Assembly: GCA_016704275.1 (NCBI GenBank)
Contig: JADJAK010000001.1
Span: 248,001-312,000 of the forward strand
DNA: 64,000 nucleotides
Source of the DNA: Gemmatimonadota bacterium
GTDB taxonomy: Bacteria; Gemmatimonadota; Gemmatimonadetes; Gemmatimonadales; GWC2-71-9
Reading direction: 5' to 3'
The number at the start of each line of letters is the position of its first letter. The stretch's first letter is position 1. Positions 32,370 to 41,903 of the stretch are shown one piece after another. Made by a program: the position numbers and the translations under genes. The notes under the pieces are model-generated. The model had not been told where the DNA came from. It saw only the letters and a list, made by a program, of their open reading frames with translations, and did not search any database.

Positions 32370-34533
32370 CCGGGCAACGTAGTGGCCGACCGCCGGAACG
32401 GAAGAGGACGACGCCGACCGCGCGCGCCACATAGGGACCGACCGGTGTCGCGGGGGGTGCCTCGTGATGGATGAGCACGGTGTCATCGGCCGTGGCGAGC
32501 GCTTCGATCCGCAGTCGGTCTCCCAGCGTTGGCGCTGCCGTGCACCACCGGAGGGTCGCCTCGAGACGGGCGATCGTGGCGGCATCGCGATGCCAGGCCG
32601 CGATCCGCGCGAGGCGATGGATGCGGGCCACCAATCGCGGGGGCCCCCAGCTGGCCCGACGATGCGCCTCCCGCACGGCCCAGCGCATCGCCGAGTCGAC
32701 GATCTCGTGCACCATGACGTCGGTCATCGCAGCTGCGCCATCCTCCGTGCATCGCCCGGTGTCCGGCATCCCCTCCGGGTGCGCCGTCCAGTGGCCGTGT
32801 CCCGAGCGCAACAACGTCAACACGCCGCGTCGCCCATTGCCGAGGTCGTTAACCTCGACGACCACCAGGTCCGACGCGAGCGCGGCGGCCGGAGGATGGA
32901 CGATGGCGCAGGGGATGCCGGGCGCCGATTGCCCTCGAGAGGGTGCCGCCACCGTGAGCGAGTCCAGCCAGCGTGCCGCCAGCGCGCCCTTGCGAGCGAC
33001 CCGAACGAGATTCGCCAGCTCCGCCTCGATGGGAGGCGTCGGCAGGCGGAGCACCAGGGCCACCTCGGCGTGCTGCTGCCCGAGCCGCAGCAGCCGCCCC
33101 TCGCGTTGGGCCATCCGAGTCGCCGTCCAGGGGAGGTCGACATGCACCAGCCGACCGGCAGCCTGCAGGTCGAGCCCCTCGGCCGCGACATCGGTGGTGA
33201 CCAACTGGGTGGGCGTGGTTCGAAGGAGCTGCCAACTGTTCCGCTCCGGTCCAAACGCTGCCAACACGGTGTCGCGCCGCATCCGATGCGGACCGATCCC
33301 GGCTGCATCACCCGTCACCCAGGCGGTGCCCTCTCCCCATGCCGTTCTGAGCAGTGCCGCCGTGGCCCGATGGCGCGTGAACCAGACCGTGGGGACGCCG
33401 GTGGCGTGGAGGCGAAGTGGCTCCAGCCACGCTGCGTCGGCCGGGGCGAAGGCCGCGAGGATCGCGTCGAGTCGCGGAAGGTCCTCCACCGGGAGCGGGA
33501 CGGGATCACTCGGCGCACCAACCAGGTCCCACCAGACAAGCTGGTCGAGGGCCTCGCCTGCAAAGCGGCGCAGCGTTACCCGATCGCCACCCCCGGCATC
33601 GCGTGCCTGCGCCAGCAAGGCACGGTATCGGCGCAATGCTTCGCGGAAGGCCAGGTCACTCGACGCCGCGGCATCGAGCAACACGACGGCCAGCAGTCGG
33701 CTCCACGCCGACCGATGGCGCTGGGTGAGGCGGCGGACGATCGCGACTGCACGCTCGCCGCGCGCCACCTCCGCGGCGCTGGCCTCGGTCTGCTCGGCAC
33801 GCGCCGGGTGTGCCACGCTGGCACTCGCCTCGGTGCGAATGACAACGCGCTGCAGGGCCACGGGCGCATCGACCAATGTGCAGAGCGCGCCGAGGGACGG
33901 GATGCCGTCGAGTCGTAGCCCGTCCTCGGCGAGGAAGAGGCGCAGCAAGGTCACCAGATCGTCGAGCCGGTTGACGATCGGTGTGGCGGTGAGCAGCAGC
34001 AGCCGACGACCGCGAAGCCAGGGCGCCAGCGTCGTGACGCGACGGGTGGCGGGTTCGCGCAGACGATGCGCCTCGTCGACGATCACCAGCTTCGCGTCGA
34101 CCGAAGGCAATCGACCGCGCGAGAGTCGTTCATGCGACCACCAGTTGATCGCGACCCCGCTGCGGGCAGCCGCCGTGCGCCATTGTCCTTCGAGGATGGC
34201 CGGGCCGATCACGACGGTCGGCCGTCGCTCCATTTGCGCGACCGCGAGCGCGATCCACGTCTTGCCGGCACCGACCGGCTCCGCCAGGACGGCGCCGTGC
34301 CACTCTGCCAACGCGGTGTGGGTGCGCTGAAAGGCCGCATGCTGTTGCGGCAGCAGAAACGCCGGCACGGCCGCGCCCGCCGCGGTCGGGCGCGAGGCCT
34401 CGCGCCACGCGCGTTCGACCTCGCCGCAAGCCGCTGTGCGCGTCGTGATCGGCGCCATCGCCAGCGGCCGGGAGAGCTCCGCGAGCGCCTCAGCGACGAC
34501 GCGTGGCCAGCGGGGCGAGTGCGGTGCGGTCAT
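32320..34533 (-). CDS. SNF2-type superfamily 2 helicase/translocase
   Basis: 737-residue helicase. Walker A AEPVGAGKTWIAL (about 84-96), Walker B VDEAHRLRE (about 152-160), motif III LLLLTATPIVNR and, in the second lobe, TDVAAEGLDLQAAGRLVHVD and RMAQREGRLLRLGQQ (motifs V and VI) show a complete Snf2-like motor. No nuclease motif is visible in the C-terminal 200 residues. The ATG at 34533 lies 44 bases inside the end of the methyltransferase gene; the open frame continues further upstream but only as a shadow. It resembles helicases paired with methyltransferases in DISARM and related systems (DrmD-like). Translocation on DNA together with the methylase is likely; the role in defence is inferred. 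Confidence 0.8.
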   Translation of the reverse strand: MTAPHSPRWPRVVAEALAELSRPLAMAPITTRTAACGEVERAWREASRPTAAGAAVPAFLLPQQHAAFQRTHTALAEWHGAVLAEPVGAGKTWIALAVAQMERRPTVVIGPAILEGQWRTAAARSGVAINWWSHERLSRGRLPSVDAKLVIVDEAHRLREPATRRVTTLAPWLRGRRLLLLTATPIVNRLDDLVTLLRLFLAEDGLRLDGIPSLGALCTLVDAPVALQRVVIRTEASASVAHPARAEQTEASAAEVARGERAVAIVRRLTQRHRSAWSRLLAVVLLDAAASSDLAFREALRRYRALLAQARDAGGGDRVTLRRFAGEALDQLVWWDLVGAPSDPVPLPVEDLPRLDAILAAFAPADAAWLEPLRLHATGVPTVWFTRHRATAALLRTAWGEGTAWVTGDAAGIGPHRMRRDTVLAAFGPERNSWQLLRTTPTQLVTTDVAAEGLDLQAAGRLVHVDLPWTATRMAQREGRLLRLGQQHAEVALVLRLPTPPIEAELANLVRVARKGALAARWLDSLTVAAPSRGQSAPGIPCAIVHPPAAALASDLVVVEVNDLGNGRRGVLTLLRSGHGHWTAHPEGMPDTGRCTEDGAAAMTDVMVHEIVDSAMRWAVREAHRRASWGPPRLVARIHRLARIAAWHRDAATIARLEATLRWCTAAPTLGDRLRIEALATADDTVLIHHEAPPATPVGPYVARAVGVVLFRSGGRPLRCPDADLPDHSIRPRRDVD

Positions 34534-37411
34534 GGTGATTGAGTCCCAGCAGATCGGCGACGACGTCATCGATCGCGGCGAATGCGCCGGCATCGGTGAG
34601 TGGGTGCCGCAGCAGCGGATGGTGTGCGGCCGCCGCGACCCAGGGCACCTGGCCGACGGTGCGGGCGCCGAACCGTGCGGCGCCACCGGCGGCCGGCTCG
34701 GCGGACAACCTGGCCATCGCGCGAATGGGTGCGCTGTTGAGCCAGGCCGCGACGGCGTGGGAGGTGGCGGCATCGGGCAAGGCCAGGACATAGCAACTGT
34801 TGAGTGGAATGGCGGCGGGGTCGAGGAGCGTGGCCGCCTCGAGGCATGGCGCGAGATCTCCCCAGACGACTCGGTGCGCCGCCGTCGCAGCGCGTACGCG
34901 GAAGAGGCGCCACCAGGGGCCGTCACGAAAGTCACTGCGGCGCCTGAGTCGGTCGCTGAACGGGTGCAGGTGTTCGGCGACAGGGAGTGGCAGCCGCGCC
35001 CACGGCTCGCCGCGGGCATCGGCCGGCCAGAGCAGCCGTTGGGTCGGACGCGCAGCGAAGGCCCGGACATCACGCCCACGAACCGCAGCACGACACCACT
35101 CGGCGAGCGCGATCGGCGGATCGACGAAGGCGGCGTTGACGCCCGTCTTGACGCCGAGCTGCGGGGGAAACACCGAGGCCAGGACGTCGTGACGCTGGGC
35201 CAGTTGGCGCGCCACCGCGTGCGCATCGGGCGTGGTCAGCAGCCAGGGGCCGTCGGTGGCCCACGATGCCTGCGCGTGTTGGTCGGCGGCCACATCGAGA
35301 CCGAGCCGCACCTGCTGGGTCGGAGGCGCGACGGCCTTCGATGCGATCAACGCCAGCGGATAGGTGGTGGCATCGAAGCCGGCGCGCGGGTCGTCGCCGA
35401 GGTCCGCCACGACGTGCAGCGTGTGACGCTGGCCAAGCGCCGCGCGCGCTGCGGTCGCGTAGGTTGCCGTCGAGAGTTTCGCCGGCACGAGCAGCGCCAG
35501 AGTCCCCTCCGGGGCGAGCAGCGACATTGCCCGTTCGACGAAGGCAACCGAGAGATCCGGTGCGTGCGCGTACCCCGCGGTGCGCGTCGTCCGCCACCAG
35601 CGATAGCGCGCGGCGAGCGCTCGCCGCGTGTCGGCCGGGATCCGTTCGGCCCGCACCCACGGCGGGTTGCCGACGACCAGGTCGAAGCCGCCGCGCACCG
35701 AAAGCACCGGCGCGAAGGCGGTCGTCAGCGCGAAGGGGAGCGCGGCCGTGCCCGAGGCGACCCGCCGAAGTTCCCGCCGGACGGCGCGGTGCGCGTCATG
35801 CAATGCCGTGAGTTGCCGTCGGTCGGCGGCGCGCACCGGCGTGACATCGCCGAAGAGGCTCGGTGCGCGTTGCGCAAAGACGAGATCACGAATCGCGCGA
35901 TCAAGCGACGCTTCCCGTTCTCCCAACGCCTCCACCAAGGCGGCGGCCTCGGCGCGCTGCAGTGCCCGCAGCCGCGCGCGCTTCTCGTTGCCATGCGCAC
36001 CCGCCACGCGGAGCTGCGCCACTCGGAGTCGCTGCACCAGCCTGGTGCCGAGCGGCGGCAACTCGGGGTCAAGCAGCGCATCGCCGGCACGAATAGCGGC
36101 GTCGAGGTTCGGAAGGGGCCGCACCCGGTCGGTCGCCGAGCCTCGCGTGGCCCGCAGCACCTCGAGCCAGAGGCGCATCTCGGTCAGCCGGACGGCGGCA
36201 GGATTCCGGTCGACGCCGAAGAGTCGACGGGTGACCAGGCGATGCACGAGGCGACGGTCCCGTGGCCCCGGACCATGCAGGAGATCGAGAGCCCCCACGA
36301 GGAAAGCGCCGGAGCCGACGGCGGGGTCGAGGACCGTGGTGTTGTGCAGGGCGGATTGGAGGGCCGGGTCGGGCGCGTCGAGGGCGTCGCCGATGTCCGA
36401 TTCGCGGCGGGCCAGGCGGTTGGCGAGGTGCGGGATCAACGCCTCGCGCAGCAGGGCACGCACCAGGGTCGGCGGCGTGAAGAACGTCCCGTCGCGCTTG
36501 CGCTCCTCCGGGGCCATGACGCCTTCGAAGACGCGGCCGAGCATCTCCGGCGTGATGCGCCCATCGAGCTCGTCGTGGTCGAGGGTGACTTCGGTCCGGA
36601 GCACCAGCTGCTCCACGGCACGCCGCCAGAACTCGACGGGAAGGTGCATTGCCAGGCGCTTCTCGAGTGGATGCGGTTCGAACAGTCCGCCATTCAGGAA
36701 CGGAATGCGGCCGAAGCTCCGTGCGAGGCGGGAGCGCGCGGCGACCGGCCGGTTCAGCGTCCCGAAGAAGAGCGGCGCCAGCAACTGGCGCTGGGGATCG
36801 CGACTGTGCGCCAGGCAGTCCTCGAAACGATGCGCGAGGAAATCGAGATCGCCGTCGAGCCATCCCTCGCTCTCGACGAAGCGCAGGAAGAGAAGTCGGG
36901 TGAGCTGGAGGAGCGCCCAGGCGTGGCGCGACTCTGCCGCGACCCGCGCCGGAAGCCGTGCGATGGCATCGTCGAGCAGGTCGCGCATCGCGGCGAAGGT
37001 CCGTCGCCCGGCGGCATCGACGTCGAGCGCCTCGGCACAGCGGAGCGCCGTGTCGAGCGCCCCTCCCTCACCACGCGCCACCAACCTCGCGAGGCGGCGC
37101 AGCGGCAGCGGATCGTCGTCGCGTGGTGCAATCGCGATGACGCGCACCGGCTCGATGGTGACCGTGATGAAGCTGGCGCTGCTGGCCGGATGGTCGGTGA
37201 AGAGGAGGCCGAGCGCGCCGCGTCGGGCGAGCAGTCGCGCCAGTCGCCGGCTCTCGGCGCCATCGGCGGTGCCACTCCAGCAGGGCAGGCCGGCGAACGC
37301 GCCGACTTCGAGCAACGCCTCGTGGGAGGCGGGAACCGGGAGGACGCAGGCCGCGCCACCAAGTCGGTGGACGAGCGCCGTGTGTCGGGCAGTGGGGGAG
37401 AAGGCGGACAT
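34490..37411 (-). CDS. Eco57I-like N6-adenine DNA methyltransferase
   Basis: About 973-residue protein. A helical N-terminal domain (about 1-300) has LLQLTRLLFLRFVESEGWL (about 167-185), common in COG1002/PglX-like enzymes. The SAM site is GTFFTPP (308-314) plus LDPAVGSGAFLVG (361-373), and the catalytic NPPW is at about 582-585 in FDLVVGNPPWVRAERI. The C-terminal 300 residues are the target-recognition type, ending in DDVVADLLGL, as in type IIG enzymes. It methylates adenine in a specific DNA site. No nuclease motif of the PD-ExK type is evident at the N-terminus. Start is uncertain: ATG 37411 or an in-frame ATG at 37450; neither has a good ribosome binding site. It is upstream of, and overlaps, the helicase gene. 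Confidence 0.82.
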   Translation of the reverse strand: MSAFSPTARHTALVHRLGGAACVLPVPASHEALLEVGAFAGLPCWSGTADGAESRRLARLLARRGALGLLFTDHPASSASFITVTIEPVRVIAIAPRDDDPLPLRRLARLVARGEGGALDTALRCAEALDVDAAGRRTFAAMRDLLDDAIARLPARVAAESRHAWALLQLTRLLFLRFVESEGWLDGDLDFLAHRFEDCLAHSRDPQRQLLAPLFFGTLNRPVAARSRLARSFGRIPFLNGGLFEPHPLEKRLAMHLPVEFWRRAVEQLVLRTEVTLDHDELDGRITPEMLGRVFEGVMAPEERKRDGTFFTPPTLVRALLREALIPHLANRLARRESDIGDALDAPDPALQSALHNTTVLDPAVGSGAFLVGALDLLHGPGPRDRRLVHRLVTRRLFGVDRNPAAVRLTEMRLWLEVLRATRGSATDRVRPLPNLDAAIRAGDALLDPELPPLGTRLVQRLRVAQLRVAGAHGNEKRARLRALQRAEAAALVEALGEREASLDRAIRDLVFAQRAPSLFGDVTPVRAADRRQLTALHDAHRAVRRELRRVASGTAALPFALTTAFAPVLSVRGGFDLVVGNPPWVRAERIPADTRRALAARYRWWRTTRTAGYAHAPDLSVAFVERAMSLLAPEGTLALLVPAKLSTATYATAARAALGQRHTLHVVADLGDDPRAGFDATTYPLALIASKAVAPPTQQVRLGLDVAADQHAQASWATDGPWLLTTPDAHAVARQLAQRHDVLASVFPPQLGVKTGVNAAFVDPPIALAEWCRAAVRGRDVRAFAARPTQRLLWPADARGEPWARLPLPVAEHLHPFSDRLRRRSDFRDGPWWRLFRVRAATAAHRVVWGDLAPCLEAATLLDPAAIPLNSCYVLALPDAATSHAVAAWLNSAPIRAMARLSAEPAAGGAARFGARTVGQVPWVAAAAHHPLLRHPLTDAGAFAAIDDVVADLLGLNHHDRTALAPLATRRR

Positions 37412-37531
37412 GCGGCGATGATGGCGGCTGCCTACCTCGCCACGCGGCATGCCTGAGCGCAGCGCCGACCCCGGAAACGCAAACCGCCGCCAAGCAGGGC
37501 TCGGCGGCGGTCGGTGGGGCGTGTCGTTGGT

Positions 37532-38287
37532 TCAGGGGATCGGATTGATTGAGATCTTTGTCGTGCCCTTGATCGTCATCTGCATTGTCCCCATCGCCAT
37601 GACCATGTCCGTGATGGTGTCGGAGTTCATCCGAACGAGCGGGCCCCGCGACCGGGTGACCAGATGCTGCGTGCCGCTCGTGGTGCCGGACATCTTCCCC
37701 ATCGGGGTCTCGACCTCCATGAGGCCGGTTTGGTCGGCGTCGAGGACTCGGCCGCCGGCCTCCATGCTGCTCACCTTCCATTTGGAAATCGTCGTGACCT
37801 TGCTGCTGCCCGCCGCCAACGCGGTGTCGACCACCGTCGTGTCCGTCCAGCTGTCGCCGACCTTCGCGGTCGGCTTCGGCACGGTGAAGAGCGCCGCGAT
37901 CGCGCCGGCGAGGCTGAGGACGGGAACCGAGCTGGCCGACGGGGTCATGTCGCTCGCCGGCTTGCCGTCCTTCACGAAGAAGTGAAAGAAGACGCCAGCC
38001 GGGACTTCGGTCATCTCGGGGCCAAGCATCGCCATCGCCTCGCCGCCATCCATGCCGGCCGAGTCAACGGTGATGTGGGCCACCTGGCCACCGGCACTGT
38101 CGGTGAGCCGGAGGGTGATCAGCGCGGTAGTGGTGATCGTCACCGTCTGACTCGGCTGGCCCAGGGCGGAGGCGTCCACTTCCTGATTGGAGATGGACAC
38201 GATCCGGTAGCGGAACGAGTCTGCCGGGGCGATCGTCGCCGGTGGGGCAGTGAACAGCGTGAACAGCATCGGGAGCAGCATCGGCAT
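37532..38287 (-). CDS. Secreted protein of unknown function
   Basis: 251-residue exported protein with a signal peptide (MPMLLPMLFTLFTAPPATIA). The mature part is rich in Thr, Ser and beta strands (QTVTITTTALITLRLTDS, KVGDSWTDTTVVDT, and a Met-rich MGKMSGTTSGTQHLV stretch), and I cannot assign a family with confidence; it looks a little like DUF6263 proteins. ATG 38287 begins the signal peptide; an in-frame GTG at 38320 would also work. It lies 77 bases after the glycosyltransferase gene on the same strand. Confidence 0.6.
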   Translation of the reverse strand: MPMLLPMLFTLFTAPPATIAPADSFRYRIVSISNQEVDASALGQPSQTVTITTTALITLRLTDSAGGQVAHITVDSAGMDGGEAMAMLGPEMTEVPAGVFFHFFVKDGKPASDMTPSASSVPVLSLAGAIAALFTVPKPTAKVGDSWTDTTVVDTALAAGSSKVTTISKWKVSSMEAGGRVLDADQTGLMEVETPMGKMSGTTSGTQHLVTRSRGPLVRMNSDTITDMVMAMGTMQMTIKGTTKISINPIP

Positions 38288-38364
38288 CCTCGGAGCAGGG
38301 CGGATCTGGGACAGGGTCACCGGAAGGGTACCCCGGCGCGGGTCCGGGGGCCACTTGGTGGCGG

Positions 38365-39495
38365 CTACAGCGGCTCGCCCACCTGATAGGTCCGCCCGCG
38401 CCATTCCACCCGTCTTGCGCCACGTCCGATCGAACGCAGGGTGATTCCAATCGCCATGAGCGCGCCCAGCGGGTAGCCGAGCGCGTAGCGGATGGGGATC
38501 TGCATGCCGAAGGCGATCATCGCCCAGAACAGCAGCGAGATGCCGATCGCCACCTTGGCCGCCTCGGGCGCCACGCCGGTGGCCAGGGCGAGGAATGGCA
38601 GCAACCAGAAGAGCAGTGCAAGCACCAGTGACCACGGCGCGAAGGCGCGCAGCAGCGGTCGGTTGCCCGCCGATTGTCTGGTGCCGAGGTAGAGGTTCTT
38701 CGACCATCCCTCGACCAGCTCGCCGAGGGTGCGGTACATCCGCGTCGCGATGAGGGTGTCGCCGAACATCAATCGGAGCCGCTTGCCGGCGCGGAGGAAG
38801 GTCTGCGCCAACGCGAGGTCCTCGACCACCTCGCCCTGCACCGCGGCGTGGCCACCGATCTCGTCGTACGCGGTCCGGCGCACCAGAATGAACTGGCCGT
38901 TCGCGACCAGCTGATGCGGCTTGGTGGCGCGGTTGACGCGCGACGGCGGATAGCGGAAGCCGAGCGGCACCCAGATCTGGGGCATGATGATCCGCTCCCA
39001 GAAGGTGACGCAGCGCTGGTGTGTGATCAGTGTGAGCAGGTCGGGCGCGTCCCGCTCCATCGCCCCGATGGCGTGACCGAGCAGCGCCGGAGCATGTTCG
39101 GTGTCGGCATCGGTGAAGAGGAGATACTGGCCGGTGGCGGCGGCCGCCCCCTGATGACACGCCCACGGTTTGCCCAGCCATCCGGCGGGCAACTCGGCGC
39201 CATCGATCAGGCGGAGTCGCGGCTCGGTGGCCGCGATCGCCGCGACCTTCGCCGCGGTGTCATCGGTCGAGCGATCGTCGACGACCAGCAATTCGAAGGA
39301 GGTGTACTGGCTCGCGAGGATCGAGCGCACCACCGTTTCGATGATGGCCGATTCGTTGCGCGCGGGGATGATGATCGACACCGGGATGCCGTCGACCGAC
39401 GGGGCGAGTGCCAGGTCGGGCGATCGCTTGGCAAGCGGCACGACCCCGGCGAAGGGAAGGGCCCAGGCCAGGCCGGGCCACCACTCGGCGATCAT
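38365..39495 (-). CDS. Family 2 glycosyltransferase with C-terminal membrane helices
   Basis: 376-residue enzyme. SIIIPARNESAIIETVV (about 40-56), VVDDRSTDDTAAKV (about 69-82), the metal-binding FTDADTEHA, and the ENVEDL-like GEVVEDLALAQTFLRAGKR are GT-A/GT2 hallmarks. After the catalytic part are three or four helices (about 275-350). This layout is seen in HpnB-type and carotenoid/hopanoid glycosyltransferases such as CrtQ-like proteins. The donor and acceptor are not known; a lipid acceptor is likely. A short N-terminal helix precedes. Begins at ATG 39495, 9 bases from the next gene upstream. Confidence 0.83.
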   Translation of the reverse strand: MIAEWWPGLAWALPFAGVVPLAKRSPDLALAPSVDGIPVSIIIPARNESAIIETVVRSILASQYTSFELLVVDDRSTDDTAAKVAAIAATEPRLRLIDGAELPAGWLGKPWACHQGAAAATGQYLLFTDADTEHAPALLGHAIGAMERDAPDLLTLITHQRCVTFWERIIMPQIWVPLGFRYPPSRVNRATKPHQLVANGQFILVRRTAYDEIGGHAAVQGEVVEDLALAQTFLRAGKRLRLMFGDTLIATRMYRTLGELVEGWSKNLYLGTRQSAGNRPLLRAFAPWSLVLALLFWLLPFLALATGVAPEAAKVAIGISLLFWAMIAFGMQIPIRYALGYPLGALMAIGITLRSIGRGARRVEWRGRTYQVGEPL

Positions 39496-39504
39496 CGCGA
39501 TCGC

Positions 39505-40059
39505 CTAGCGGCGCGTGGTGATGCCGGCCAGTTCGAGTTCGAGGGCCTCGAGCTGCCGTGCGCTGTCGTCACCGTTGGTCTCGGTGAGCGGTTGGGTGTT
39601 GCGATCGGTCATGAGGAGCGATGCGACGAGGGCGTCGGTGTAGCCGACGACGGCCTGCGCGATCCCGCGATCGATGATGGCGCTGAGTCGCAGGAAGACG
39701 GCCACGGCCCGCCGCGGGCGCAACGCCGCGACCAGGGCGCCGATGTGCTTGATCAGGAGGAGTCGCAGCTGCTGCAGTTCCTCCACGACTTCGCCAGCCG
39801 CCAACCCGCGCGCCGCCGCGATCCGGCCGTAGTGCTCGGTCACATGCTGCCACACCGGCTTGGCTTCCCGGCGCAGGGGGCCTAGCATTGCAATCAGGGT
39901 GTCGAGGATCAGACGCGCCTGCCGTTCGACCACGGGACGCGGAATGTTCGTGGAACCGGGGCGCTCGGTGAGCCAGTCGGCCCACTCGGGGATCATCGCA
40001 TCCCGGGCGTCAAGAATCGCTTTTGCAGCGGCCAGCTGGGTCGGGTGGGACGAACGCAG
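39505..40059 (-). CDS. RsbRD_N-like helical protein, CTG start
   Basis: 184-residue all-helical protein. The segment HYGRIAAARGLAAGEVVEEL followed by QQLRLLLIKHI resembles the N-terminal domain of RsbR/RsbRD co-antagonist and some histidine kinases, a non-haem sensory helical bundle. The rest (to about residue 184) has no other domain, so it is a free-standing N-domain. The frame is open upstream of ATG 39996 to a CTG at 40059, which has AGGAG exactly 7 bases before it and yields protein-like sequence (RSSHPTQLAAAKAILDARDA). I therefore prefer CTG as the start. Divergent from an LD-carboxypeptidase gene; the two starts are 45 bases apart. Confidence 0.62.
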   Translation of the reverse strand: MRSSHPTQLAAAKAILDARDAMIPEWADWLTERPGSTNIPRPVVERQARLILDTLIAMLGPLRREAKPVWQHVTEHYGRIAAARGLAAGEVVEELQQLRLLLIKHIGALVAALRPRRAVAVFLRLSAIIDRGIAQAVVGYTDALVASLLMTDRNTQPLTETNGDDSARQLEALELELAGITTRR

Positions 40060-40104
40060 GCGTCGTCTCCTCTAAAGGGTGCCCCAATCGTAATCGGAGC
40101 AGCA

Positions 40105-41064
40105 ATGCAACAACAGCCGATCCTCCCGCCGCGCCTCGGTCCCGGGGCCCGCATTGCCCTGGTGGCGCCTTCGGGTCCGTTACTGGAGCGTGACGACCGC
40201 ACCCGTGCCGAGTCGCTCTGCCACGCGCTCGGCTTCGAGCCCGTCGTGCTGCCGCATGCGGAACGCGCCTACGGCTACCTCGCCGGGACGGACGAGGAGC
40301 GATTGGCCGACCTGAACGCCGCACTGACGAGTCCGCAGTACGATGCCGTCTGGTGCCTTCGGGGCGGCGACGGGATGAATCGCATCGTGGCGGGCGTCGA
40401 CTTCGCCGGCTTCGCGCGCGCGCCAAAGCCGGTGATCGGATTCTCGGACATCACGGTGTTGCTGTTGGCCCTCTGGCGCGAGACCGGCGTCGTCTCCTTC
40501 CATGGTCCCGTGGCGCGGGAGCCGATGCCGGGACTTGCGCGGCGCAGCTTTGAGGCCGTGCTCACGCGGGCCACGCCCGCTGGTGCCCTCGAATTGCCCG
40601 CGCCGCCCGCCGATGTGTTGCTCCCGCAGGAAGGGCGCGTGGTCACACTCGCGTCAGGCCGCGCAGAGGGCCGCCTGGTTGGCGGCAACCTCACACTGCT
40701 GCAGTCGCTCATTGGCACGCGCTTCGCAGCCGATCTCCGCGGCGCCATTCTCTTCCTCGAGGATGTCAACGAGGATCTCTATCGCATCGACCGGATGTTG
40801 GCGCATCTCCGTCTCGCCGGAGTGTTCGACGGCGTCGCCGGAGTGGCCATCGGCCAGTTCACTGATTGTCGCCGGGCAACGCCCGATGGCGGGCTCGGGC
40901 TCGATGCCGTCCTCAGCACCTACTTCGCGTCTCTCGGTGTGCCGGTCGTCATGGGGCTGCCGATCGGCCACATCGCCGCGCAGTGGACCATTCCGGTCGG
41001 CGTGCGCGCGTCACTCGATGCGGACAGCGGCGCACTCGCGCTGCTCGAGGCCGCGGTTCGTTGA
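40105..41064 (+). CDS. ldcA: LD-carboxypeptidase (S66 family)
   Basis: 319-residue serine peptidase of the LdcA/MccF family that trims the terminal D-alanine of murein tetrapeptides in the cytoplasm. The nucleophile is in VIGFSDITVL (serine about 114). The charge-relay Glu is in LFLEDVNEDLYRIDRML and the His in GLPIGHIAAQW. Length is typical. ATG 40105 has GGAG 5 bases upstream. It overlaps the next gene as TGATG. Confidence 0.9.
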   Translation: MQQQPILPPRLGPGARIALVAPSGPLLERDDRTRAESLCHALGFEPVVLPHAERAYGYLAGTDEERLADLNAALTSPQYDAVWCLRGGDGMNRIVAGVDFAGFARAPKPVIGFSDITVLLLALWRETGVVSFHGPVAREPMPGLARRSFEAVLTRATPAGALELPAPPADVLLPQEGRVVTLASGRAEGRLVGGNLTLLQSLIGTRFAADLRGAILFLEDVNEDLYRIDRMLAHLRLAGVFDGVAGVAIGQFTDCRRATPDGGLGLDAVLSTYFASLGVPVVMGLPIGHIAAQWTIPVGVRASLDADSGALALLEAAVR

Positions 41065-41903
41065 TGGCGACTCCGACCCTGACACGGCATCAGCTGGACG
41101 GCGCGCTCGGCGAGATCCTCGTTGACGTACGCGCCGCTTCACGCACCACGGCACAACCGGCGGTGCTGCTGTTGCACGGCTTCAAGGGGTTCAAGGACTA
41201 CGCCTTTCTCCCGGTCTTCGCCGAGCGACTGGCGCGGGCGGGATTCGTGGCCATCACCGCCTCGGTGAGCGGGGCGGGCGTCGATGCGGCGGGTGACTTT
41301 ACGCGGCTCGAGCGGTTCGCCTCCAACACCTATTCGAAGGAACTCGACGACCTCGAACGCGTCGTCGGCGCGCTGCACCGCGGCGAGCTGCAGGTCGCGC
41401 CACCGACATCGATTGGTGTCGTGGGCCACTCGCGCGGTGGCGGGATGGCATTGCTGCTGGCCCGCGAGACACCGGCGGTGGCTGCGGTCGTCACCTGGGC
41501 CGGAATCGGCAAGGTCCGCCGCCACACCGACGCCGAGCTGGAGGCATGGCAACGCCTCGGCACCATCACCATCCTGCATCAACGGCTTCGCATTCGCTTG
41601 CCGCTGCACTACGACGTGGTGGCCGATTGCCTGGCGCACGAGGATGGCCGACTGAGCATTCCCGAGGCGGCGCGCACGCTCGGTCGGCCCTGGCTGCAGG
41701 TGCACGGCACCGCCGACACGACGGTGACGCTGGCCGAGGCGAATGCGCTGGCGGAACATGCCGGCGACGCGTTGACGGAGCGGCTCATCCTCGAGGATGC
41801 CGATCACACCTTCGGCACCAAACATCCGTGGGGCGGTGCGTCGCCGGCGATGGACGAGGTGTTTGACGCGACCACCCGTTTCCTTGCGCGGCACCTCCGC
41901 TAG
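41064..41903 (+). CDS. Alpha/beta hydrolase, dienelactone hydrolase-like
   Basis: 279-residue hydrolase. HGFKGFKDYAF (about 37-47) is the oxyanion region, GHSRGGGMAL (about 121-130) the nucleophile elbow, HGTADTTVTLAEA the acid loop and DADHTFGTKHPW the catalytic His. The overall form is like acetyl-xylan esterase or DLH family proteins. The natural substrate is unknown. ATG 41064 overlaps the previous stop as TGATG, so it is coupled to ldcA. The next gene begins in its own stop (TAGTG). Confidence 0.83.
   Translation: MATPTLTRHQLDGALGEILVDVRAASRTTAQPAVLLLHGFKGFKDYAFLPVFAERLARAGFVAITASVSGAGVDAAGDFTRLERFASNTYSKELDDLERVVGALHRGELQVAPPTSIGVVGHSRGGGMALLLARETPAVAAVVTWAGIGKVRRHTDAELEAWQRLGTITILHQRLRIRLPLHYDVVADCLAHEDGRLSIPEAARTLGRPWLQVHGTADTTVTLAEANALAEHAGDALTERLILEDADHTFGTKHPWGGASPAMDEVFDATTRFLARHLR

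Noticed and set aside
34490..37411. Type I restriction-modification system
   Set aside because: There is no HsdS specificity subunit, and the helicase lacks the HsdR nuclease part.
34436..37456. A 1006-codon open frame on the plus strand opposite the methyltransferase gene
   Set aside because: Antisense shadow; composition is Arg/Glu/Gly-rich and lacks any motif, while the minus strand has intact SAM and NPPW motifs.
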